Below are positions 22,645-34,803 of a DNA stretch of 64,000 nucleotides, piece by piece. Each line of letters starts with the position of its first letter. Within the stretch, counting starts at the first letter, position 1. The stretch lies in NCBI GenBank assembly GCA_014529385.2, contig CM043955.1, positions 144,469,640 to 144,533,639 of the forward strand, read 5' to 3'. The stretch is from Adiantum capillus-veneris. Taxonomy: Eukaryota > Streptophyta > Polypodiopsida > Polypodiales > Pteridaceae. The notes under the pieces are model-generated. The model was not told where the DNA came from and did no database searches. It worked only from the letters and a program-made list of their open reading frames with translations. Both the position numbers and the translations under genes were made by a program.

Positions 22645-23174
22645 TCAACCGAAATTGGGAAAATGTTTGCGAAGTGATACTTCATCCTCCCAGGTGGCGT
22701 CTTCAGTGGGATAGTCCTTCCATTTTACTAAACGTTCTCTGATAACTCTATTTCGTAGACTCCTTTCCCTAGTGTCGAGAATACAATCAGGTTGGAGTTC
22801 AAGAATTCCCTGCTTCTGCATCACAATCTGTTCGTCATCTAGAGTGTGATTGGGATTTGGGATGTAGGGTTTTAGAAGACTGATATGGAATACATTATGG
22901 ATCTTGAGGTGCTCAGGTAGTTTTAGTTTGTAGGCTTGATCACTAATTACTTTAATCACTTCATAAGGTCCACAATATCTGGGGCTTAGTTTTGTGCTTC
23001 TCTTTGGCCGTACCCTAAGGAATACTTTATCCCCTTGTTTGAAAAATCAATCAGACCGTTTTTTATCAACATATTGTTTTTGGCGGTCCTTGGCTGCCTG
23101 TATGTATTGTCTTATGGCTTTGGTTTGGGCATCCATCTCCTACAACATTTGCTTTGAAGCTTCTACTCTTGTAG
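22645..23174 (-). pseudogene. Ty3/gypsy integrase C-terminus with chromodomain
   Basis: Minus-strand frame encoding TRVEAS, IRQYIQAAKDRQKQYVDKKR, a GDKVFLRV segment, LSPRYCGPYEV, KLPEHLKIHNVFHISLLKPY and a chromodomain-like end (VIRERLVKWKDYPTEDATWE). Chromodomains of chromovirus integrases steer insertion to heterochromatin. One or two stops interrupt it (for example near 23045 and 23140). It continues across the foldback insertion into the integrase core at 24227. Confidence 0.85.
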
Positions 23175-24223
23175 CATTAGAAAATTTCGGAGGTCATTTG
23201 GAGGAACTTGTAAGAAATTGTATTTCTCTCTCTAGAAACTTTTTTTAAAATGCACTTGCACCTTGTGAGTACGTCCAAAAGGACAACCAGACACTCTAAA
23301 AAGTAGATTTATATTCCTAATCGTCCTTGAAAACGATCACTTTTTTATTTAATGCGAGCGTCTTTTTCAGGAGGCAGGTGCGGCGCATTCAATGTAGCTT
23401 ACGTCATCATTGAAACTTGAAAAGTCACAAACTATCAAATAGTGATAGATTTTGAGGCTTTTGACACCACCAATGCGTCCGAAATGCCAAAATTCTCTAG
23501 AAACAAATGTCTACTTGTCTCGTTCCGACATCCGGAGAGGCAAAAAAAATCAAAAAACCCCAAAAAATGGGCTTTTTACTTAAGGCGCGCGAGGAGGCAT
23601 TCTAAAATTCTAGAATGCCCCCCTGTGCGCCATTAGTACAAAGCTTCTTTTAGTGGTTTTTGAATACTTATCTTTCAAGAAAGCCTCGTTTTAGAGGTTT
23701 TTTGACATTTTCCTCTCAAAAATCTCCCTAAAAAGAGGAAAAAAGGGGCTTTTTACTAACGGCGTGCGAGGAGGCATTCCAAAATTTTGGAATGCCCCCT
23801 CGCGCGCCGTTAGTAAAATGTTCTTTTAGGGGTTTTTGACATTTTTTGTCTCTTTGGATGTCGGAGCGAGGCAATTAGACATTCATTTCTAGGATATTTG
23901 GGCGTTCCGGAGGCATTTACAATATCAAAAGTTTCAAAATCTTTCACCACTTGATAGTTTTGTGACTTTTTGAGTTCCAGTGATGACATAAGCCGTATTA
24001 AATGCACCGCATCTACCTTCTAAAAAATATGCTTGCATTAAATGAAAGAGAGTGATCGTCTTCAAGGACCACTAGATTATTAAATGAGGAGCGAGACACC
24101 TTTTATATTTTTGTTAATATCAATCTATTTTTCTACGTAACGTAGGCTCTTCTCTCATTGGAGGAGCTTATTTTCCTCTCTCTTCCAAAAGGCCCTCTAA
24201 AAGACCTCCAAAATCTCCTAATG
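23175..24223. mobile_element. Foldback (MITE-like) element inserted in integrase
   Basis: About 1.05 kb with complementary arms. It starts CATTAGAAAATTTCGGAGG and ends CCAAAATCTCCTAATG. TAG is duplicated on each side (23172-23174 and 24224-24226). Arms of several hundred bases pair imperfectly, and the centre contains two further palindromes, around GGCATTCTAAAATTCTAGAATGCC (23596-23619) and GGCATTCCAAAATTTTGG (about 23773-23796). Removing it restores the integrase frame (DP-T-RVEAS). It has no transposase. The three-base duplication is compatible with CACTA- or Harbinger-type mobilisation. Confidence 0.85.
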
Positions 24224-24226
24224 TAG

Positions 24227-24859
24227 GGTCAGAAAAGTTTAGGGGTGATATACATTCATGCCCATAAAGAGCATTACATGGTGACACCCCAATGCTTTAA
24301 TGAAAGGATGATTTATAGGCGAATTCCACCAGAGAAAGAAATTGGATCCATTTCCGGTGTTCTCTACTACAGTAGGCTCTAAGGATGTCTTCAATAACTT
24401 CATTCACTCTTTCCGTTTGGCCGTCTGTCTAAGGGTGATAGGATGTACTGAAACATAGTTGGGTACCTAAGGATTCAAATAAAGCTTTCCAAAATTTTGA
24501 AGTAAATTTTGCATCTCTGTCACTGACTATTCTCTTAGGAATTCCATGTAATCTGAAGATCTCTTTGATAAAGAGACGGCTTATGTCTGATGCAATGTAA
24601 GTTGTAATGGGATACTTTAGTCAGCATATCCACTACCACCATAATGGATTCGTAACCCCCTTGAACAGTGGGAAGGCCAGTTACAAAGTCCATGCTAATG
24701 AGTTCCCACTTCATTTGAGGAATGTCTAGAGGTTGAAGTTTTCCTGGCATCATTACTCATTCAGCCTTAATCCTTTGACAGGAAAGACATTGTCTGATGT
24801 AGTGAAGTATATCTCCTTTCATTCTTGGCGAGAAATAGCTTTTCCTTATGGCATTAAGG
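24227..24859 (-). pseudogene. Ty3/gypsy integrase core, truncated
   Basis: Minus-strand fragments: CLSCQRIK (end of the zinc-binding domain), ISMDFVTGLPTVQGG with the first catalytic Asp, [14 protein letters not shown] with the second, TDGQTERVNEVIEDILRAYC with the catalytic Glu, and LVEFAYKSS. Frameshift near 24610 and a stop before TDGQ. At 24860 it abuts the truncated 5' LTR directly, marking the internal deletion breakpoint. Confidence 0.85.
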
Positions 24860-27800
24860 TTTCATTAAGACAACCTTTGAAAACAGTATTGAAGACATTC
24901 TTTCAGGAAAAAAACATCGTTAGACTTAACACAAGGTACTATCATTCTGAAATATCTTTGACCAGTACTGGTTTGTCTCGAGACCACCTGTACAGGGGTG
25001 AAAAAACGGCACCCATTCCTTATTTATAAAAAAACCGGGGTGAAAAAAGCCATCACCCAAAGTCCGAGCGCCCATACGCCAACCGTTGCCCATACAACCG
25101 GGCGGTTCCTCTAGGATAAACTTGAAATCTTAAGTAATATTCACAAACACAAACAAGCACGAGGTAAAGACTCCAAGCGCACTGATGAAACCGACTCATC
25201 CATGGCGGAATCGCCATCATTACTCCTTACCTGGAGTAAAATATTTCCAAGGAATCAGAGGTGTCTTGAGACAAGCTGTCTTAAGCACGGTCAAACATTT
25301 CTTTCCTATGTCAATCAGTCATAACCCAATCATTTTCTTCCTATTTACAATCATTGCTCGTTGGTTTCGTGGAAGTTACCTTCCATTTATAGCTATTTTA
25401 TCATTCCTAACCTTACGTATACAATGCTAACTTAAAAATAAACTTTAAAAGATTTTTAAGTGAACAAAATAGAAATCCACCTGGGACTGCTCGTCCATGT
25501 GCTGCTGGGCTGGAGTCTGTAGATTTTCCTCCATTGGCCTATGGCTAGGCCCAGCCTCATGGTCATTAGTGGCTTTATTTCTTTTGTTGCTAATATTCTC
25601 TTCCGGTAAGAGGATTTCTTCTGGTTCTCTTTGGAGCCATATCGATAGCCTTATAAAATGACTTAATCGATTAGAAGTTTAATTGAATAATCTCTTTTTT
25701 TTCCTTTTTACCCAAAAATAAGGATTTTTGGAGTAAGTAGGTATCCTTCATAGTTAATTGGGTGAGATATTCCTCATGTAACTTCCTTGTACTATAAGTA
25801 ATTTTCCATAATTATCATTTAATTAGGGAAGCCAATTGACTAAGTTTCTCTTTAGTCTATATTCCTTGAATATTTTATATTTAACCTTAGTAAATTATAA
25901 TTCCTATCGGCTAATGGATTACTCACCCTAAAATGTAATTTGATATGTTCTATTTCTAGTAATTTTAATAAATTTGATTTATAACCTTTCCCTCCTATAC
26001 TTATGGTCTAATTTAGGTAAAATTTTACTGATAGTAATTTGTTATACCAACCATTTATGTTGAGGTAATTTTCCCAACCTTCAAAAGTGATTTTGAACCT
26101 CAGGTATTTATTTGGTAATTAGATAAATTCATTTACTAATTTACTTTCTCTGTTTTATATGCAAAATAGATTACTTTTAATAAATATAAGTATCTAAACT
26201 ATTTATCTGAGGTTGGGGTATTTATTATGGATTCTTCAAGGTATGTTCTACCTCTGATAATTATATCAAAGTTTTTTTGATTAATTTACTATTTTTCCCC
26301 TTTTACTTTTTCCTAAAAATAATATAATTTTATTGAGATAATTCGGTAAACTTATTATCTGGGGGTAACATAACTATCACGGGTTTTCTAAGGTGAGATT
26401 AACCTCTCATAAATAACTCAAAGAATTTAAAATCAATTTACTAATTTCTCCCTTTGAATTTTTCTTAAAAGCAGTGTAATTTTGCTAAGATAATTAGATA
26501 AATTAATTATCTGAGATTAACATAATTATCACAGGTTTCCTAAGATGTATTTAACCTCTAATAAATAACTCAAGGCATTTTGAATCAATTTATTAATTTC
26601 CCCTTTTTAAATTGTCCTAAAAACAGTGTAATTTTGCTAAGATAATTGGTTAAATTAAATTATCTGAGCCTAATATAATTATTCTCGGTTTCCTATTATG
26701 TATTTAACCTCTGATAAATAACTCAAAGCATTTTGAATCAATTTGCTAACTTCCCCTTTTTAATCTCTCCTAAAAACAGTGTAATTTTGCTAAGATAATT
26801 AGGTATTTTAATTATTTGAGCTTAACATAATTATCATAGGTTTCCTAAGATGTGATTAACCACTGATAAAGAACTCAAAGAATTTTGAATCAATATGCTA
26901 ATTTCTCTCTTTTAATTTGTCCAAAAAATAGGGTAATTTAACTAAGATAATTAGGTAAATTAATTATTTGAGCTTAACATAATTATCAAAGATTCCTTAA
27001 GATGTGATTAACCTCTAATAAATAAATCAAAGCATTTTGAATCAATTTGCTAGTTTCTCCCTTTTAAAAACAGTGTAATTCTACTAAGATAATTATTTAA
27101 ATTAATTATTTGAGCTTAACATAATTATCACGAATTATCTAAGATATGATTAACCTTTGATAAAGAGCTCAAATCATTTTGAATCAATTTTCTAGTTTCT
27201 CCCTTTTAATTTATCCTAAAAACAGTGTAGTTCTGCTAAAATAGCTAGATAAATTAATTATCTGAGGTTAATATAATTATCACGGGTTCCCTAAGATTTA
27301 ATTAACCTCTAATAAATAACTCAAAGAATTTGGAATCAATTTGATTAGTTTTCCCTTTTTTTTTTAAAAAACAGTATAATTCTGCTAAGTTAATTATGAA
27401 AATTACTCAAAAATTTATAAAATAATTTTCCTAGCTTAATGAAAGTCTAATGGAGGTCTAATAATTATCTCAACATATACTAAACTTAATTAATATAATT
27501 CCCATTAAGTCATGGTTGATATGGACAATTTCAGTCCTAATATGATATAATAATTAATTAGCTTAATATCCCTAAACTTAATTACAACATTCAACAAAGA
27601 ATATTTAATTAAAAGAGGATTTTTGGGTATACATAGGATTAATCTTTAATTTATTAAGAAAATAGGTTTACGTAGCTTTGGTAATTAAGAAGGATTAGGC
27701 TAATTACGGTTTAATTTAACCAACTAGAGTTTAATCTCTAGTGATTTCTACGTAGCGGTCTCTCTAGATGAGAGAGAGTGTGTCAAGGCTCCGAGTCTAA

Positions 27801-28304
27801 ATTTTTATGAAGGAAACGGGGTCTTTTTATAGTTTTTCTGGGCCCCGGGCTGTTCCTCGCAGGTTTTGACACCTCTAGTAGGCGCCTAGCTTCAAGGTAG
27901 CGCCAACTGCTGCTATTTCTGTCTCTAGCAGGTTCCCCACAGCTCCACACTGTCCCCACAGCTTCCAAAATTGATTTTGGTTGATTTTATTGATTTTTAA
28001 TGATGAAAATTGAAATATCACTTAATTCTAGAACCTTAGGATAAGAAAGTCTTTGTTAATAATAATTATTGAAACCATCCAAATTTTATTAACTAATTGA
28101 ATTCCTAGTGTAAACTTTCAGGGCCCGTAACTTTTCCAGTTTTTATCGATTCTGATTCTGAAAATTACTAACCATAGTAAAGCTCTGCTTATGATTCCAA
28201 AAATACCAATATCAGCCATGATTGAATCATTCAAAAATGGTTTTCAATTTAATTTTACAAGCTTTGTACAATTTATAAGGTTTCAGAAACTCTTAAGGCT
28301 TACA
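24860..28304 (-). repeat. LTR, right copy (5' LTR), truncated
   Basis: Matches 19221-22609, begins TTTCATTAAGACAACC at the deletion junction and ends CTTACA at the target duplication. It contains the same AT-rich ~150 bp tandem array (about 26280-27400). Confidence 0.85.
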
Positions 28305-28607
28305 TTATTGAACCACCAAGCATCCCTCATAAGCCCAAAAAGATTTTGGATTCTCAAGAGCTTCGCACCAGACATCATGTCAGATGACAGGTGTTGGTAA
28401 AATGGCCAGATAGACCTGAAGAAGGTTCTACATGAGCCCGAAAAGATTTTAAATTCTCATGAGCTTCGCACAAGATATCATATTAGACAACATGTGTTGG
28501 TAAAATGGCTAGATAGACATGAAGAAGATTCTACATGGGAGAATGTCTCTACACTTAAGAAATATTTTCCTACGTAGGACGAAGATGATTCTCCAAGGGA
28601 GGGGTAA
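28305..28607 (+). pseudogene. Old Ty3/gypsy chromodomain region, right part
   Basis: The frame interrupted at 18727 resumes here (VDL-I-EPPSIPHKP), followed by KKILDSQELRTRHHV, VLVKWPDRPEEGSTW and TWENVSTLKKYFP, a chromodomain-like polyprotein end. A 103 bp tandem duplication (28332-28434 and 28435-28537) repeats the KKIL...STW segment. A polypurine stretch (AAGGGAGGGGTAA) precedes TGTAAGGACATG at 28608, the start of this element's own 3' LTR. Confidence 0.8.
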
Positions 28608-29254
28608 TGTAAGGACATGGGTCCTACGGGAAAGGCCACCAGCACAACCGGACGTTGTGCACACTAGGGGGAGTCTATAACATAGCATGGTTGGGTGGAG
28701 ACTAGCACATGCATTACCACCGCCCTTTCACTAAGTCTTCAATCAACTTTCTTGGCCTTGGAAAAACTTTTCCCTGCAAAATGCTCTTGTTGTTCACATA
28801 CTAAAAAATTGCTGCCAAATATGATCCCACTTTTGTTTTATCCTTTCTTTTCTACTTGGTGTAGATTTCAAACTTTATCTTGTCAAATAGGAAGTTTGCC
28901 CATCCAATCTACGTGCCACTCTCAACTACTGACAATATAGCATAATTTTTTCTACTTATATACTCTGACTTGACCATCAAAAATATTCTCTCAAGAAACC
29001 ATTCATCTGCTGCAGTCTCATCTAGTTCTTTATTCTTGATAGCTAATAGTAATGCCTCCTACCTTGAGACTATCCAAATGCCTTTGTCATGTCCTTTTCT
29101 GTTGCTTTATTGACCTCATTGTCTTTTGCATTAGGTATATCAAACACATGTGCAATCAGTCTTCAGTCAAATAATCCTCTGCAAAGATATGTCCATCATT
29201 TGCCTGCACATTCTTTAAGTATGCCATTGGAATTTGATTCTGCCTTCAGCTCAT
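28608..29254 (+). other. 3' LTR start of the old gypsy element and unassigned DNA
   Basis: TGTAAGGACATGGGTCC follows the polypurine tract and should be the LTR 5' end. The LTR's far end could not be placed. No gene seen. Confidence 0.45.
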
Positions 29255-32200
29255 CTAGGGTAACCTTGAAAAATTTAGTAACCCTATTTTCTTCAACCAT
29301 GAAATATTCTCCTCATTTGCCACTAAATCATACCTGAAGTCCAAGAAAGTGTACTCTAGGATTACTTCCTCTTTTGAAGGTGGTAAAGCCTTGATGGGTG
29401 TAATCATTTCCAATTCATCCTCCTCACTAGACTCATGCACCACAGCTCTTAGATAATGAGTTTTGTGCAAAGGTCGCAGCATGACAAAGGTCTCTTCCTC
29501 TTTCATCCTTCAGTTAGACCCTATGCCCACATGTGTGTTGCTAAGGCTCGACATGCTACAATAATCAAGAAAGTGCAACAAGGAAGAAAAACGCTACAAA
29601 GTAGAATTTTCCACACTCCTCAAAATGATGTCCTCTTCCACTACCTCACATGCATAAGACATTTCTATCCCACTAACGTCATTGATTTGATGCTCTACTT
29701 GAGTACCCTTTATTTCTCCAAAAGATGGCTTAAGTCAAAAACCATTCACTGGCTTATCAATTGTGTATCCTAACTCATTGGGCCAAAATAAACGTATTAG
29801 GTCCCATAGACCTAACTATCTAGAATGGCCCTACAAACCTGAGTTTCAATTTGCCAAGTCTTGGTCCCAACTTGTTGTTTGTAAACCATTACCCAATCTC
29901 TTGGAGAGAAAAATTTGAACTTTATGTTCCTGTTGATCCAAGCTTTTCCTTTTTTGTTGGATAACCTCTACAATATACATGCTCTTATTCTGTCCTCTTC
30001 TAGTTTCAGTCATGCTTCCTTTCTGCAGTTGACTGACTCTTTAGGAGATAGTTTCTATTGAACTGCAACCTTGCGGCTTGGTACTAAAAAATCCATAGTA
30101 ACTACTACTTCAAATACATACACCAACTTGAAAGGTGTCATGCATGTTGTCACTTTAAATACTATCCTAAAAGCCCAAAGTGTTGAATCCAACTTCTCAT
30201 CCCAAATTGTCATGTTTTGATTCATCAACTTCCTGATTATTCTGATCAAAATATTATTCATACTTTTTGCTTGTCCATTTTCCTGAGGATAATACACAAT
30301 TGATTTCTTGTGCATGATCATATGCAATTCAATCAGTTTACTTATCACTTTGTTAATAAAATGTCCTCCTTGATCAGAAACCAACTCAATAGGATATCCA
30401 AATCTGGTCACAGTATTTTTATACAAAACAAATTCCACACTCCTTGTTGTGTTATCTCTCAAAGCCACGACTTCTATCCATTTTTTGTAATAATGAGTGG
30501 CAACCAAGATGTACTTGTTTTGTGTAAACTTTGCAGGTGGCTTGATGGGACCAACAAAATCTAATCCCCATTTTTGAAATGGTTCCAAAGGTAATATAGG
30601 TTGCAAGGGCATCCTGTCTACATTCAATGTTCTACCCTCTCTTTGGCACAGTAAACACTTGTTACTGAATTCTTGAGCATCCTTTATAATAGATGGCCAC
30701 CAAAGTCCAACTTGAAAAGTTTTTCTTGCAGTAACATCTCTTGAAAAATGTGTTTTTGAATTATCTACATGAGATTTTGCCACCAGTACTGCTCTTTGTT
30801 CAAACTTAGGAACACATCTCTCGATCTCCTGATCAATTCCTCTTTTGTAAAAAACTCCTGCAATAAGTGTAAAAGGTTTGCTTCTTAATGCTAATCTCTT
30901 CCTTTGATCCTTAATCATTGCTTCAAATAGCACTCCTTTAGTAAAAAACTAAAGCATATCTTCATACTAGTCCCCTGACTGGTCAATCACCTGAACTAGA
31001 AATATCTCTACATCAGCCAATTGATCAGGTACTCCTCCAGAATCTTCCTCTCTTGTTTTCAAGCTACTCAAATAATCGGCTAATACATGAAGTTTTCATG
31101 GAGTATCTATCACGATATAATCAAATTCCTACAAAAGCGGTATTCATCTTGCCAACCTCCCTGAAAGGTGGGGTCTATTCACCAACTAGATCAATGCTTG
31201 GTGATCCACATGAAAAATTACTTTATTTTCCAATAGGTAATGTCTGAACATTCATAGTGCATAAACCATTCCCAAGCACTCCCTCTCAGTAACTGTGTAA
31301 TTCTTCTCTACAGGTGTCAGTACCCTGCTTGCATAAAAAAATAGGTTTGAACCAACCTCTATTGGTTTCTTGCATTAATGATGCACCCGCTGCTACATGA
31401 GATGCATCCACAAAGATTTGAAATGGTAACTTCTAACTAGGAATAATCAAAACTGGTGCTACACTCAACACGTTCTTCAAAATCCTGAATGCCTTGCTCT
31501 GCTCTTCTCCCCATTCAAATACAACATCCTTCTTTGTAAGCTTTGTTAATGGTGTGCACATATGAACCAAATACCTCAAGAATCTATTATGCCACTTGAC
31601 TTGCCCAAAAAATCAGCTCAATTGTTTAATTGTTCTTGGTTCTGGTGTCTTACTAATAGCTTCCACCTTTTTGGGATCGATAGAATCCCCTTCTTCAAAA
31701 ATCACATGCCCTAAAAGAGCTCCTCTTTTCACTGCAAATGCACATTTGGTTGGGTTTAATGACAATATGAATTCCCTCCATTTTTGAAAACACAACCTCA
31801 AGTGTTCAAGATGCTCTTGCTTCTTTCCAAAAACACTAAAATCATCCAAGAAGACACTCATAAATGCTGTAAGGAACTCAGAAAACACATGTTGTATTGC
31901 TTTATGAAATGTTGGTGGAGCATTTTTCAAGACAAATGTCATCACATTGCTAGCATAAGCTCCCCATTCAGTCACAAAAATTGTTTTTTCCCTGTCTTCA
32001 AGTGCCATAGTAATTTGGTTGTAACCACTAAAACCATCCCAAAAACTATAAATCTCATGTCCAGCTACTACATCTAGTAGTGTATCACAAAAAGGTAAGG
32101 AAAACGGATTAGTTACTATAGCAGCATTGAGTTTCTTGTAATCTACTCACACCCTGATCTTTCCATTCTTCTCTGAAACTACAACAATTGGTGACAACCA

Positions 32201-32345
32201 AGTAACTTCCTCCACATAATAAATGAAACCCATAGCCAACAGTTTGTCAATCTCTTCTTTACCCTGTTTGGCATAATTAGGGTTCATCATGTACCTTTGT
32301 TGTGCAGCTAGAATGACATCTGCTTTAAAATTAGTTTTGTGTTGA
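29255..32345 (-). pseudogene. Ty3/gypsy pol (Tat/Athila-like), RT-RNase H-integrase
   Basis: Minus-strand order of domains matches gypsy pol. RT (32345-31600): KQGKEEIDKLLAMGF, SPIVVV, FPLPF, ITMALEDREKTIF and the catalytic FLDDFSVFG. RNase H (about 31420-31000): ASRVLTPVEKNYTVTEREC and HVDHQAL. Integrase (30933-30055): C-x2-C zinc finger (CLLC), LDFVGPI, VSDQGGHF and PQENGQ with D, D and E present. A C-terminal part (about 29960-29750) reads KFKFFSPRDWVMV and LGKLKLRFVGPF. Stops and frameshifts are present between domains. The final frame at 29506-29255 is open but unrecognised. Flanking LTRs were not identified. Confidence 0.85.
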
Positions 32346-32603
32346 AAAAAGCTATAATCTACTCCTTTTATATCTATTTATTTCCATGCAAAAACATCTT
32401 TGAATTAAAACAACAATTCCTTTAGTTTCATTTTGAGTTCTTCATCCATATCTATTGATACCTTCATTGGTTGTGGTTCCTCTTGAGTGTTTAGGTGTAT
32501 TTCTTACAGTTCATCCTGAGTCACTCTAGTAGTTCTTGCCATTTGATGTTCAAAGGATCTCTCTCTACTTGCTTCACTGTTCAATGGATTCCTCTTCTTC
32601 TCT

Positions 32604-34330
32604 CTTTTCTAATCTTTAGAGTCTTCAACAACTCAATACCCATCTTGTTCGTTGATTGTTTACTCCCCTGAGTAATCATTAGTTTCTGAGTTATTAAGTG
32701 TGAGGCCCGCTTTTCAAATTTTGCTCCACCTCTCTCTTGGTATGCACTTGGTGGTGGCAAGGCTTCAAGGACCCTATGAGGAGGAAGGACCTTATGCATG
32801 AAAATCACAACAAATCTATGTATATATTTTGTGCATAGCTATGGTTTTAACAAATTTGGATCTTGGAAATAAGGAGAGGTAGGAACAAACCCTATGAAAA
32901 AGAAAATTTCACTGGATGCTGATTCTAGTTTATGGTCACTAGAGATGAAGAATAAGAGTCAATGTGAAAGGGAGGACAATCCTATGGATTATTGAGTTGA
33001 AATCAACAAAATGTTATCAAATTCAAGCATAATTCACTTGTGGACACAAGGATTGCACATGGATTCAAGAGGAGATGACCTTGAAGATTTTTGGAAGGGA
33101 AAATATGGATACATATTTTTGTGGTATTCTTTCTCTATTTTTCCCATTTCGAATTGGAAAATGTTATCAGCAGAAAAGTTTTAGGCGTTGAGCTGATCTT
33201 TTGGCCTCTCTTTTTAATCTTTAGAGTCTTCAACAACTCAATACCCATCTTGTTAGTTGATTGTTTACTCCTCTGAGTAATCATTGGTTTTTGAGTTATT
33301 GACTGTGAGGCCCATTTTTAAAATTTTGCTCCACTTCTCTCTTGGTATGCAGCTGGTGGAAAGGCTTCAAGGACCCTAAGAGGAGGAAGCACCTGATGCA
33401 TGAAAATCACAACAAATCTATGTATATATTTTGTACATAGCTATGGTTTTAACAAATTTGGATCTCAGAAATAAGGAGAGGTAGGAACAAATCCTATGAA
33501 AAAGAAAATTTCACTCGATGTTGATTCTAGTTGATGGTCACTACAGGTGAAGAATAAGAGTCGATAGTGAAAGGAAGGAGAATCCTATGGATTATTGAGT
33601 TGGACTCAACAAAATGTTATCAAATTCAAGCATAATTCAGTTGTGGACACAAGGATTGCACATGGATTCAAGAGGGGATGACCTGGAAGATTTTTGGAAG
33701 CGAAAAGATGGACACATATTTTTGTGGGATTTTTTCTCTATTTTTCCCATTTCGAAGCGGAGAATGTTTTCAACAGCAAATTTTTAGGCATTGAGCTGAT
33801 CTTTTGGCCTCTCTTTTTAATCTTTAGAGTCTTCAACAACTCAATACCCATCTTGTTAGTTGATTGTTTACTCCTCTCGGTAATCATTGGATTTTGAGTT
33901 ATTGACTGTGAGGCCCGCTTTTCAAATTTTGCTCCACTTCTCTCTTGGTATGCACCCGGTGGCAAGGCTTCAAGGACCTTAAGAGGAGGAAGCACCTGAT
34001 GCATGAAAATCACAACAAATCTATGTATATGTTTTGTACATAGCTATGGTTTTGAGAAATTTGGATCTCAAATATAAGGAGAGCTAGGAACAAATCCTAT
34101 GAAAAAGAAAATTTCACTCGATGATGATTCTAGTTGATGGTCACTACAGGTGAAGAATAAGAGTCAATAGTGAAAGGAAGGAGAATCTTATGGATTATTG
34201 AGTTGGACTCAACAAAATGTTATCAAATTCAAGCATAATTCACTTGTGGACACAAGGATTGCACATGGATTCAAGAGGGGGAAATGTTTTCAACAACAAA
34301 GTTTTAGGCATTGAGCTGATCTTTTGGCCC
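32604..34330. repeat. ~605 bp unit triplicated in tandem
   Basis: Three copies start near 32604, 33210 and 33813, each opening with TCTTTTTAATCTTTAGAGTC or a close variant and ending in TTGAGCTGATCTTTTGGCC. The third lacks about 90 bp near its end. On the minus strand each encodes a similar open stretch (VLEALPP, AYQERGGAKFEKRA, KMGIELLKTLK), perhaps from the region upstream of RT in the neighbouring element. Confidence 0.85.
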
Positions 34331-34604
34331 CTAATTTTTTGTTTAATTTTGAAGCTACGATCTAAGAGATATGGCCAAAATGGTGGAGCCTATCTATCCA
34401 CATGGGAAGAAGTCATGGTTATCCAGCTCCACACACACAATTTCTTATAGGTTTCTCTCCATTACTAGTCAATTTCTCTTATTTTTTCAAGATTCTCTCA
34501 AATATTATAAGGAAGATATTGGACTCAAGCTATGGAAGGTGGAATGGAGACAAAGCTCACCATGATGAAGGCAATTAGGAGGAAATTGGTCAATAAGCAG
34601 GGCA
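34331..34604. other. Unassigned DNA before the copia element
   Basis: No gene or known repeat was recognised. After removal of the copia insertion it would join the sequence at 38207, which has a TATA box 90 bp downstream. Confidence 0.4.
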
Positions 34605-34609
34605 CATGG

Positions 34610-34789
34610 TGTTGGGGTATAGGCGCCTGTGCCTTGCCCGGCCGCCCAGAGTCTGGGCGCCCACTAACTTGTATACCTTATACATAGCATAAGTGTATAG
34701 GGGGTTGCTCACTCTGATTGAGTCTACCCACCCATTTGTATGTGTCGTGTGCTCTTCTCCTTCCTCTTCTCTCCTGCACAGTTCCTTCA
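34610..34789 (+). repeat. Copia 5' LTR (180 bp)
   Basis: Near-identical to 38027-38206 with only a few substitutions, for example CACTAACTTG versus CACTGACTTG. Confidence 0.9.
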
Positions 34790-34790
34790 A

Positions 34791-34803
34791 TTGGTATCAG
34801 AGT
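34791..34803 (+). other. Copia primer binding site
   Basis: TTGGTATCAGAG lies two bases inside the LTR and matches the 3' end of initiator methionine tRNA. Confidence 0.8.

Larger units (their letters stand above)
18728..28304 (-). mobile_element. Ty3/gypsy derivative with very long LTRs, nested
   Basis: The ends are TGTAAGG...CTTACA with a TTATT target duplication. The element is read on the minus strand: a right LTR (24860-28304) lacking its terminal ~490 bp, an internal part containing only integrase (22610-24859), and a complete left LTR (18728-22609). The polypurine tract sits just inside the left LTR. The primer site, gag, protease, RT and RNase H are deleted, so it is non-autonomous. 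It is inserted in an older gypsy gene and itself carries a foldback insertion. Confidence 0.85.
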
